A stretch of 64,000 nt of DNA, taken from positions 1-64,000 of the forward strand of contig CALCFG010000136.1 in assembly GCA_937900565.1 (NCBI GenBank), written 5' to 3'. The notes beneath the pieces are model-generated. The model did no database searches. It was given only the letters and a program-made list of their open reading frames with translations, and had not been told where the DNA came from. Numbering within the stretch: the first letter of the stretch is position 1; each line of letters opens with the position of its first letter. This DNA comes from an uncultured Erysipelotrichaceae bacterium. GTDB lineage: Bacteria > Bacillota_I > Bacilli_A > Erysipelotrichales > Erysipelotrichaceae. A program made the translations under genes and the position numbers. Shown here piece by piece: positions 52,824-60,442 of this stretch.

Positions 52824-53703
52824 AATTAAAGGAGTAACCAAGGTATTGGGTAATAAAAAGGTATTGGATACTATCAATTTAACGATTGAGGATGGTAAGG
52901 TGTTTGGCCTTGTTGGCGTCAACGGGGCGGGAAAAAGCACGTTATTACGGTGTTTATCCGGAGTCTATAACACGGATAGTGGTGAAATACTCGTTGATGG
53001 AAAACCGGTTTATGAAAACCCAGAAGTTAAAAAGGATATTGTCTTAATTAATGATGATCCCTATTATGGCATGAATCATACGATTGAAGATATTAAAGAT
53101 TTATATCAATCATTCTATTCATTTGATAATGAAAAGTATGAAAAATTTTTAAATCTATTTAAATTAGATCCTAAGAAATCAATTAATAATTTTTCAAAAG
53201 GAATGAAACGTCAAGTATTTATATTAATGGCATTAGCCATTGCACCAAAGATATTAATATTGGATGAAGCATTTGATGGTCTTGATCCATTTGTACGGTT
53301 AACATTTAAACGGGCACTAACGGATTTGATTGAAGCAAATGATGTAACGGTAATAATAAGTAGTCATAATTTACGGGAATTGGAAGATATTTGTGATAGT
53401 TTTGGAATCTTAGAAAATCATACGATTGCTACCAGTGGAGATATTCAATCATCCAAAGATACAATTCATAAAATTCAATTAGCATTTAATGAAGATATTA
53501 CAAAAGATGATTTAAGTATGTTGGATATTATTCACTTTGAAAAAATAGGTAAAGTAATTACGTTGGTATGCAAAGGGAATATTGATGATATTAAAACAAG
53601 CTTAAATGCAATGAATCCATTATTAATGGAAACAATTGCGATTAGTTTTGAAGAATTATTTATCTATGAAATGGAAAGAAGAGGGTATGTGAGTTATGAA
53701 TAA
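52816..53703 (+). CDS. ABC transporter ATPase of the YtrA-type operon
   Basis: The 295-residue ATPase has Walker A GVNGAGKST, a signature variant NFSKGMKRQVFILMALA and Walker B ILILDEAFDGLD, then a C-terminal extension of about 80 residues. It pairs with the ABC-2-type permease downstream. The start at 52816 is the first with a proper N-terminus (MIEIKGVTK) and overlaps the regulator stop. The function is probably export or sensing of an envelope-active compound, inferred from the regulator type. Confidence 0.9.
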   Translation: MIEIKGVTKVLGNKKVLDTINLTIEDGKVFGLVGVNGAGKSTLLRCLSGVYNTDSGEILVDGKPVYENPEVKKDIVLINDDPYYGMNHTIEDIKDLYQSFYSFDNEKYEKFLNLFKLDPKKSINNFSKGMKRQVFILMALAIAPKILILDEAFDGLDPFVRLTFKRALTDLIEANDVTVIISSHNLRELEDICDSFGILENHTIATSGDIQSSKDTIHKIQLAFNEDITKDDLSMLDIIHFEKIGKVITLVCKGNIDDIKTSLNAMNPLLMETIAISFEELFIYEMERRGYVSYE

Positions 53704-55129
53704 GAAATATTTTATTTATTTGATTCAACAAAATAAACGCATTATTACGTTACTCTTTCTGTTAGGATTTGCCATTGTGCCAGTAATTACTGCGGTAAAT
53801 GTAGGAAGATTCACAGATTATCATCATTATTCCTATGATGGTTCAACGATGACTTTTATCGTTTACTTAATAATATTAATTGGCTTAACGTATTTAGTAC
53901 CATTATTTAATTACCGTTTTATTCAATATAAACGCAGTTGTGATACGTTTCTTTCATTACCAATTAAACGGAAAGAATTATTTAATACAGTCACTTTATT
54001 TTCATTAGTTGAAATGTATGTTCCATATATTTTGAATGTAATTTTAGGAAGTATTGTATTAATTGCCAAAGGGTACCCATTTCATATTATTAACTTTGTT
54101 TCTTATTTAGTAATAAGTTTGGCGTTGGTAAGTGTACTTTACTTTGCCAATACATTTATTGTTTTAAAGTGTAATAATACGATTGATAGCATTATTTGTA
54201 TGCTTGGGTATTCATTATTACCGGTATTTATATACTTTCTAAGAATTTCTTTTTTAGATTACTATACATTTGGATTAAATGATTATTACGAATTTTATTG
54301 GCATCAAAGCATCCAATCGTTAATTGGGCATAGTTGTATTTTCTTAATGGATAGTTTTTCTGCGCCAAGTAAGGAAGTATTTGAATACGAATGGATGGCA
54401 ATCTATCTTATTATTGGTATTGCACTTGCGGCGGCTAGTAGTATAAGTTTTGTTAAACGTAAAGCAGAAGATAGTGAACAACTAACGAATAGTCGGTGGA
54501 TGTATCGTTTATTAATTCCTGTATATACCATTATTTGTATTGGCTTCTTTACTATTGAAGAAGGAATAGGTAATTACATCATTTACATAATCATTATCTT
54601 TATAGCCTATACGATTGCTACATTTATTGCAAACCGCCAAGTTAAGTTGAGTAAATTATCGATAGTATTATTCATCACAGTAATGCTTATTACGAATGTG
54701 GGCGGATTAGTATTTGAACATACAATTGCACCCAAACTCTCGTTAGCTTTTCCTACCAATTACGATTACATGGAATTAAATATATATACAAGCATTGGGG
54801 ATTATAGTTTAAATTCATCATATATGGAAATTAATAATGATGCAATTGTTCGGCAAGTACAAACATTACAACATCAGTTAGTGGAAGATCATTATAATGA
54901 TATCCATTATGCTGATTATGATACCCATTTACATGTGGAATATTATGATCACAATAAACATTCCATTAAAAGTTTCTATTATCCGTTATCGAACGCAATG
55001 GCAAAACAAGTGTATGCGTTAGTGCTTAATAATCATCAAAAAGTTCATTGTTATGATTATTCTAAACCAGATTCAAAAGAATATGAATTGACTTTGCATC
55101 AACTAAACAAAATATTTGCCGGTGAATGA
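53696..55129 (+). CDS. ABC-2-type permease of the YtrA-type operon
   Basis: The 477-residue protein has roughly eight to ten hydrophobic segments in two groups and ends in an approximately 120-residue soluble domain rich in Tyr, His and Asp (from NYDYMELNIY). CDTFLSLPIKRKELF near residue 80 is typical of bacitracin-type ABC-2 permeases. It overlaps the ATPase stop by 8 bp. The soluble tail may be a sensor or a helper of transport. Confidence 0.8.
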   Translation: MNKKYFIYLIQQNKRIITLLFLLGFAIVPVITAVNVGRFTDYHHYSYDGSTMTFIVYLIILIGLTYLVPLFNYRFIQYKRSCDTFLSLPIKRKELFNTVTLFSLVEMYVPYILNVILGSIVLIAKGYPFHIINFVSYLVISLALVSVLYFANTFIVLKCNNTIDSIICMLGYSLLPVFIYFLRISFLDYYTFGLNDYYEFYWHQSIQSLIGHSCIFLMDSFSAPSKEVFEYEWMAIYLIIGIALAAASSISFVKRKAEDSEQLTNSRWMYRLLIPVYTIICIGFFTIEEGIGNYIIYIIIIFIAYTIATFIANRQVKLSKLSIVLFITVMLITNVGGLVFEHTIAPKLSLAFPTNYDYMELNIYTSIGDYSLNSSYMEINNDAIVRQVQTLQHQLVEDHYNDIHYADYDTHLHVEYYDHNKHSIKSFYYPLSNAMAKQVYALVLNNHQKVHCYDYSKPDSKEYELTLHQLNKIFAGE

Positions 55130-55185
55130 TTTCATGATAGATTGCCAGTATGCGGTATACTAAAAGTAATTAGGAGTTAGAAGTT

Positions 55186-55737
55186 ATGAAAAAAGGTTTA
55201 ATTTTAATGACGGATGGTGTGGAAGAATGTGAAGCATTAATGGTTGTGGATTGTGTGAGAAGAGCAAATTTACCCATTGATATGGCATCCATTAGCGATT
55301 CATTAATAGTTACAAGTGCGCACAACATTGAATTAAAGTGTGATGTTTGTTTAAATGCTGTGGAATTAACCAACTATGATTATTTGGTTGTTCCAGGGGG
55401 TAAAGTCGGTGTCGATAATTTGGCTGCCAGTCAATTGGTTAGTGATACGATTGCTCATTTTGTCTCTAATCAACAATTGGTTGCTGCAATATGTGCTGGA
55501 CCAAGTGTTATTTCACGTTTAGGTTATTTGGATGGTAAAAAATATACGGTTTACCCTGGATTTGAAAACTTTAGTGACAAAGCGATATTTACCAACACCA
55601 GTTGTGAAGTGGAAGATAATTTCATTACTGCCAATGGGTTGGGAGCAGAATTTGCTTTTATTAAGGCAATTCTATCAAATATTGCAAATGAAACCATTGC
55701 TAATCAAGTGTTAACATCCATTCAATATAAATGTTAA
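55186..55737 (+). CDS. DJ-1/PfpI-family protein
   Basis: The 183-residue protein has the DJ-1 nucleophile Cys 103 in AAICAGPSVI and the acidic partner in DGVEECEA (residues 10-17), plus the GGKVGVDNL loop. Members act as chaperone, glyoxalase or deglycase-like proteins under stress; the exact activity is not known here. AGGAG precedes the ATG. It is a single gene, converging with the PFL gene across a shared terminator. Confidence 0.9.
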   Translation: MKKGLILMTDGVEECEALMVVDCVRRANLPIDMASISDSLIVTSAHNIELKCDVCLNAVELTNYDYLVVPGGKVGVDNLAASQLVSDTIAHFVSNQQLVAAICAGPSVISRLGYLDGKKYTVYPGFENFSDKAIFTNTSCEVEDNFITANGLGAEFAFIKAILSNIANETIANQVLTSIQYKC

Positions 55738-55743
55738 AAGTAA

Positions 55744-55768
55744 AGGCGTTACCAATACGGTAACGCCT
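55744..55768. terminator. bidirectional terminator between DJ-1 and PFL genes
   Basis: A 10-bp perfect stem AGGCGTTACC/GGTAACGCCT with 5-nt loop. The T-rich flank is on the minus-strand side, so it serves the PFL operon best. Confidence 0.75.
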
Positions 55769-55777
55769 AAATTGTAT

Positions 55778-57142
55778 TTAGTTTTTAAAACTATGTATTG
55801 GTGCAGGAATTCTTCCTTTTCGATGGATTAATTCAGCACATGAGAACTTATTGACAGGCATAACTGGGGCATAACCTAATAATCCACCAAAAACCACTTG
55901 TTCTCCAACATCTTTACCAACAACAGGGATAACTCTTACTGCGGTTGTTTTTTGATTAATCATTCCTATTGCCGCTTCATCGGCAATAATTCCAGAGATA
56001 GTTTCAGCACTTGTATCGCCAGGAATTGCAATCATATCCAAACCTACAGAACAAACACAAGTCATCGCTTCTAATTTTTCCAATGTTAATGCACCTGCAT
56101 TTACGGCATCAATCATACCTTGATCTTCCGATACCGGAATGAAAGCACCACTGAGCCCACCAATATAGCTACCGGCCATGACACCACCTTTTTTAACTGC
56201 GTCATTTAATAAGGCCAAACAAGCTGTAGTTCCAGGTGCTCCAACTCTTTCTAATCCCATGGCTTCTAATATATCGGCTACGCTATCGCCAATAGCGGGT
56301 GTTGGAGCTAAAGATAAATCGATAATACCAAATGGAATATTTAAAGCTTTAGAAGCTTCGTGTGCCACTAATTGACCCATTCTTGTTACTTTAAAAGCAG
56401 TTTTTTTGATTGTCTCACATAATACTTCAAAGCTTTCACCTTTAACGTTTTGCAATGCGGCATTGACTACTCCAGGTCCGGATACACCGACATTAATGAT
56501 TGCGTCCGCTTCACCAACACCATGGAAAGCACCTGCCATAAATGGGTTATCTTCAACGGCATTACAGAATACAACAAATTTAGCACAACCAATGCTGTCA
56601 TTATCTTTGGTATATTCTGCACATTGTTTAATGGTAGTTCCCATTAAACGAATGGCATCCATATTAAGTCCAGTTTTCGTAGATCCAACATTTACACTGG
56701 AACATACATTATTGGTGAGTGCTAATGCTTTTGGAATCGAACGAATAAACATTTCTTCTGCTTCGCTCATGCCTTTATGCACTAATGCTGAATAGCCACC
56801 GATGAAATTAACCCCGACAGCTTGCGCTACTTTATCTAATGTTTTTGCAATAGATACGTAGTCATCTTCACTTTTACAAGCAGCTTGTCCTATTAAAGCG
56901 ATTGGTGTTACAGAAATACGTTTATTAACGATTGGGATTCCGTATTTGGTTTGAATCTTATCTGCTACCGGCACTAAATCATGAGCAATGCGTTCAATTT
57001 TATTAAAGATATTTTCATTTAATTTCGTTAAATCTGAATCGATACAATCCAATAAGGAAATCCCAATAGTTATAGTACGAACATCTAAATGTTCGCTATC
57101 AATCATGGCATTGGTTTGTAATACTTCATTATGGGTAAACAT
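55778..57142 (-). CDS. PFL-family protein (UPF0210, DUF711)
   Basis: The 454-residue protein carries the family's strings: [71 protein letters not shown] and [21 protein letters not shown]. It has a pyruvate formate-lyase-like fold without the glycyl radical loop, and no established reaction. It is paired with an ACT-domain protein directly upstream, a pairing found in many bacteria, which points to amino-acid-responsive control. Confidence 0.92.
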   Translation of the reverse strand: MFTHNEVLQTNAMIDSEHLDVRTITIGISLLDCIDSDLTKLNENIFNKIERIAHDLVPVADKIQTKYGIPIVNKRISVTPIALIGQAACKSEDDYVSIAKTLDKVAQAVGVNFIGGYSALVHKGMSEAEEMFIRSIPKALALTNNVCSSVNVGSTKTGLNMDAIRLMGTTIKQCAEYTKDNDSIGCAKFVVFCNAVEDNPFMAGAFHGVGEADAIINVGVSGPGVVNAALQNVKGESFEVLCETIKKTAFKVTRMGQLVAHEASKALNIPFGIIDLSLAPTPAIGDSVADILEAMGLERVGAPGTTACLALLNDAVKKGGVMAGSYIGGLSGAFIPVSEDQGMIDAVNAGALTLEKLEAMTCVCSVGLDMIAIPGDTSAETISGIIADEAAIGMINQKTTAVRVIPVVGKDVGEQVVFGGLLGYAPVMPVNKFSCAELIHRKGRIPAPIHSFKN

Positions 57143-57150
57143 GTTTCCTC

Positions 57151-57423
57151 CTAAATGCGATGCATGGCATCAAAGATGGCTTCATTTTGTACGTGGATAA
57201 TAACACCCAATGATTGACCTAATGCGGATAATTCATCCACTAATTGATTAAATTGAGTGGTACTGGTACTTGTATCCACAATCATCATCATATTAAAAAA
57301 ATCATCCCGTATTGTTTGGGTAATATCTAAAATATTGATGGCATGATCCGATAGATAAGTAGTAGTTTTTGCAATAATTCCTACACAATCTTTTCCAGTT
57401 ACAGTAATAATTGTCTTTGTCAT
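57151..57423 (-). CDS. ACT-domain protein (UPF0237)
   Basis: The 90-residue single ACT domain starts [23 protein letters not shown] domains bind amino acids; this one probably regulates the PFL protein encoded 8 bp downstream. The start at 57423 has AAAGGAG; the longer frame to 57465 does not. Confidence 0.9.
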   Translation of the reverse strand: MTKTIITVTGKDCVGIIAKTTTYLSDHAINILDITQTIRDDFFNMMMIVDTSTSTTQFNQLVDELSALGQSLGVIIHVQNEAIFDAMHRI

Positions 57424-57453
57424 AGCGAGTCTCCTTTTAGTAGCATTTAAGAA

Positions 57454-57476
57454 AAATAAGTCCAAGGGACTTATTT
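57454..57476 (-). terminator. intrinsic terminator at the end of the CYTH gene
   Basis: A 10-bp perfect stem AAATAAGTCC/GGACTTATTT with a 3-nt loop, overlapping the CYTH stop and followed on the minus strand by T. Confidence 0.8.
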
Positions 57477-58010
57477 ATATACAGGTGGATTTAATGCGCG
57501 TTGCATCTTACTTTGCACACTAGGGGTGTAGACCACATGGTGGAAACGTAACCAACGCATAAATTCTTTTTCATGATTTGGATCTTGGTCAATGGCTTCG
57601 AACTCAATTTCAAAATCATCCCCCCAATCAAAAATTGAATGGTCCACACAGATTTCACCACTTTTAATATGCAATACAGATCTTACAGTGGAAGAATGTC
57701 CTAATGAAGTGAAAGGACCAACAATATTAAATTGCTCATATATTGGTTGAAGTAATGGATGATTGATGTCATCATTAGGTAATTCAACTTCGTATTCACG
57801 ATGATAATTACCTTCTTTCTTCTTAAGTGTAAATAAGAAAGAAGATCCATTGCGACGAATGCGCAAGGCCACATCACTTGGTTGAGTAGCAGCTTGATAG
57901 TAGTGGTTATAATGTGACATAGTAGTTTCAAATTCACAAGTAGCACACAAATGATGGTAAATTTGTTTCGATATCATTACCTTCGTTTCAATTTCTAAAT
58001 TCTCTCTCAT
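57471..58010 (-). CDS. CYTH-domain triphosphatase-like protein
   Basis: The 179-residue triphosphate tunnel protein opens with the diagnostic ExExK motif (LEIETK, Glu 6, Glu 8, Lys 10), then ALRIRRNGSSFLFTLKKK and further charged strands. Members hydrolyse triphosphorylated substrates such as inorganic triphosphate or thiamine triphosphate. The start at 58010 places the motif at the N-terminus as in relatives. It is divergent from nadK with only 24 bp between start codons. Confidence 0.9.
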   Translation of the reverse strand: MRENLEIETKVMISKQIYHHLCATCEFETTMSHYNHYYQAATQPSDVALRIRRNGSSFLFTLKKKEGNYHREYEVELPNDDINHPLLQPIYEQFNIVGPFTSLGHSSTVRSVLHIKSGEICVDHSIFDWGDDFEIEFEAIDQDPNHEKEFMRWLRFHHVVYTPSVQSKMQRALNPPVYK

Positions 58011-58034
58011 AACTCTATTATATAATGGATTAGT
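58011..58034. promoter_or_regulatory. 24-bp divergent promoter shared by CYTH and nadK genes
   Basis: The palindrome ATTATATAAT (58017-58026) gives TATAAT on both strands: plus 58021-58026, 8 nt before the nadK ATG; minus 58022-58017, 6 nt before the CYTH ATG. Neither gene has a ribosome site. Both transcripts should be leaderless or nearly so. On the minus strand TTGAAT inside nadK may be the -35. Confidence 0.65.
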
Positions 58035-58805
58035 ATGAAAAAATTCAATATCGTCGCAAGAAGTGATACGAAAAGTAATGAATATGCGAAACAGCTGAAA
58101 GAAAAATGCATTATTAACGGCATGATTCATGATGAAATTGATCCTGAAGTCGTTATTGTAGTTGGCGGTGATGGATCTGTACTGTATGCGATGAGCCAAT
58201 ATATGCATAAAATCGAAGATATTGTTTTTGTGGGTGTTAAAACAGGAACATTGGGCTTTTTTTGTGATTATACTGAAAATGAATTTGATTTGTTAATTGA
58301 TGATATATTAAATAATCACTTAATAGTGAACCATTACCCATTGTTACAAGCAAAATGTGATGGTTATCGACAAATCTTTTATGCATTAAATGAAATACGG
58401 ATTGAAGATATTGTCGCGACAATGGATATGGATGTATTTATTAATAACCAATTATTTGAACATTACCGTGGGACTGGAATGTGTGTATCTACCCAATTGG
58501 GTAGTAGTGCATATAATCGTTCATTAGGTGGTGCATTGTTGCAGGAAGGGTTAGAATTAATGCAAATGACTCAAATTGCAGGTATTCATCACAGTCAATA
58601 CCGTTCATTGCAATCCCCATTGATTTTAGGTAAACAATCAACGATACGTTTTGTATCGGATGGGTTTGCTCAAGCGCGTATGGGAGTGGATGTCTTAAGT
58701 TTTCCTTTACGTAAAAGTAAAGAGATTGAAATTACTTATTCATCCCGTTACGTTCAATTGGTGCGTAGAGTTACATATTTAAATCGATTGAAAGTACTAT
58801 TCTAG
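58035..58805 (+). CDS. nadK: NAD kinase
   Basis: The 256-residue enzyme makes NADP from NAD. GGDGS with catalytic Asp is at residues 44-48, and the NAD-binding stretch GTGMCVSTQLGSSAYNRSLG is complete. There is no ribosome site before the ATG. The next gene, a PTS-like membrane protein, follows after 9 bp. Confidence 0.93.
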   Translation: MKKFNIVARSDTKSNEYAKQLKEKCIINGMIHDEIDPEVVIVVGGDGSVLYAMSQYMHKIEDIVFVGVKTGTLGFFCDYTENEFDLLIDDILNNHLIVNHYPLLQAKCDGYRQIFYALNEIRIEDIVATMDMDVFINNQLFEHYRGTGMCVSTQLGSSAYNRSLGGALLQEGLELMQMTQIAGIHHSQYRSLQSPLILGKQSTIRFVSDGFAQARMGVDVLSFPLRKSKEIEITYSSRYVQLVRRVTYLNRLKVLF

Positions 58806-58814
58806 GAGAGGAAT

Positions 58815-60362
58815 ATGAGTAAATGGCAAGGATATTTGGACACGTTAAGCAGTGTCATTAAAGTTATATTTTTTATGAGCGTAATGGTTGTTATTGGCCA
58901 AATTATATGCAATGACGCATTCCGTTCATTGTATGTAATTAGTGATTCAACAGCAATTATGGTAGGGGAATCATTATTGCGTATTGGTCAATTTTTATTG
59001 TGGTATTCTCCATTGCTTTTTTTAATGCGCTTGGTTGTGAGTAAGAATCGAGCGTATGATAACATAATGTTAGCATTTATTGGCTATATTACATTTGTTG
59101 TCTTTAGTATTTATTTTGGGGCAGGACGCATGGGGTTAAATGCGTATCGCCCTATATTAGGGATTACGGTAAGCACTAGTCGGTTGTCATTAATGGCCAA
59201 CAAAGTGAATGAACCAATATTTACCGGTATTATCGGGGCAATTGCGACAGTATTTGTAGTTCGCTTTGTTTCAAATCGAGTAAAAAATATGCATACAATT
59301 GGGTTGTTGGGAAATGTAGATATAGAATTTAGAAGTTATATTTATGTTATCGTATTAAGTATATTGGCTTCTTTATTAGTATCGTTAGCGTGGCCGTGGT
59401 TTTTCTCAGTAATTATGGGCATTTTAAACTTTATTCGCAGTGATTTAAATAATCCGGTAAATCTATATATCTATGGCATGATGGATCGTATCATGAATTT
59501 ATTGGGGTTAACAGCAACGATGCGTACACCTTTCTGGTATGACACAATGGGTGGAAGTATTTCCACCATTGCTGGGCAAACGGTAGCGGGCGATGTGAAT
59601 ATGTTTGCTTACAGTTATGCAGAGAATTTAACCAACGCTGGTGTTGGACGATTAATTACACCATACTATGTGTTTAATATTTTTGTATTACCAGTAACTT
59701 TAATTGCGTTATATCGGGTTAATAGTGATATTTTAGAAAAGAAACGCAATCGATTTATGGTGTTTTTTATGATGTTAATTTCGATTATGGGTGGTGGAAT
59801 GTTCCCTTTTGAACTCTTCCTGTTGTTTTTGTCACCTTCGTTATTTATTTTTCATATTTTATCTTTCGGGGCACTATTTGGAATTTTAAATAGCTTCCAT
59901 ATTAATTTAGGATTTATAGCCAATAATGCGACAATTACCGCTATTCCTGGCAATATATTGGAATATATAACGTATTTAAGTAATTACCGGTATCGTAGCG
60001 CGTGTGTTGGCGTCGCTATTGTGGGTATAGTCGTTGCGCTAATTTACTATGCAGTATTTACCATTTACTTTAAAAAATTAAATGTGGATAGCTTTGGCGC
60101 CAATTGTAAACCGGTAGCAAAAGCTATTGTGAAGGCATTTGGAGGAGTGGGCAACTTAAAATATGTTAATGCTTCGTTAGCGCATATCAGCGTACAAGTT
60201 TTTGATCCTAATGCCATTGATTTGTATCAATTGAAGAAAGTTGGGGCTACTAAAGTGGTTGAAAAACGCAGTGGATATACAATATTCTTTGGTGGCAAAT
60301 CATTTATGATTAAACGGTGCATTGATGCAATCATTAATGCAAGTGTACGCACAGTTGAATAA
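58815..60362 (+). CDS. PTS EIIC-like membrane protein with a degenerate EIIB domain
   Basis: The 515-residue protein has about ten hydrophobic segments resembling glucose-family EIIC, then an EIIB-like domain (about residues 430-512: AFGGVGNLKYVNASLAHI through GATKVVEKRSGYTIFFG). Where EIIB carries the phospho-Cys (normally in an A-C-x-T-R-L string) this reads NASLAHISV: Cys and the following Arg are both missing. It cannot be phosphorylated in the usual way, so it may be a facilitator, sensor or another kind of transporter. AGGAGAGG precedes the ATG; it lies between nadK and mutS. Confidence 0.75.
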   Translation: MSKWQGYLDTLSSVIKVIFFMSVMVVIGQIICNDAFRSLYVISDSTAIMVGESLLRIGQFLLWYSPLLFLMRLVVSKNRAYDNIMLAFIGYITFVVFSIYFGAGRMGLNAYRPILGITVSTSRLSLMANKVNEPIFTGIIGAIATVFVVRFVSNRVKNMHTIGLLGNVDIEFRSYIYVIVLSILASLLVSLAWPWFFSVIMGILNFIRSDLNNPVNLYIYGMMDRIMNLLGLTATMRTPFWYDTMGGSISTIAGQTVAGDVNMFAYSYAENLTNAGVGRLITPYYVFNIFVLPVTLIALYRVNSDILEKKRNRFMVFFMMLISIMGGGMFPFELFLLFLSPSLFIFHILSFGALFGILNSFHINLGFIANNATITAIPGNILEYITYLSNYRYRSACVGVAIVGIVVALIYYAVFTIYFKKLNVDSFGANCKPVAKAIVKAFGGVGNLKYVNASLAHISVQVFDPNAIDLYQLKKVGATKVVEKRSGYTIFFGGKSFMIKRCIDAIINASVRTVE

Positions 60363-60368
60363 TTCAAT

Positions 60369-60395
60369 AAAAGAAGGATTTTGTATCCTTCTTTT
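60369..60395 (+). terminator. intrinsic terminator before mutS
   Basis: An 11-bp perfect stem AAAAGAAGGAT/ATCCTTCTTTT (60369-60379, 60385-60395), ending in T. Confidence 0.9.
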
Positions 60396-60405
60396 CAATT
60401 GCGCA

Positions 60406-60435
60406 TTTAAAGAAATGATTGAAAAAATGTATAAT
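60406..60435 (+). promoter_or_regulatory. promoter of mutS implying a leaderless transcript
   Basis: TTTAAA (60406-60411) and TATAAT (60430-60435) are 18 bp apart. The -10 ends 7 nt before the mutS ATG, giving a predicted leader of about 1 nt, and no ribosome site exists. Confidence 0.65.
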
Positions 60436-60442
60436 ATTAGCC

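Noticed and set aside
56178..56795. Plus-strand frames across the PFL gene
   Set aside because: They are shadows of the well-conserved minus-strand PFL protein.
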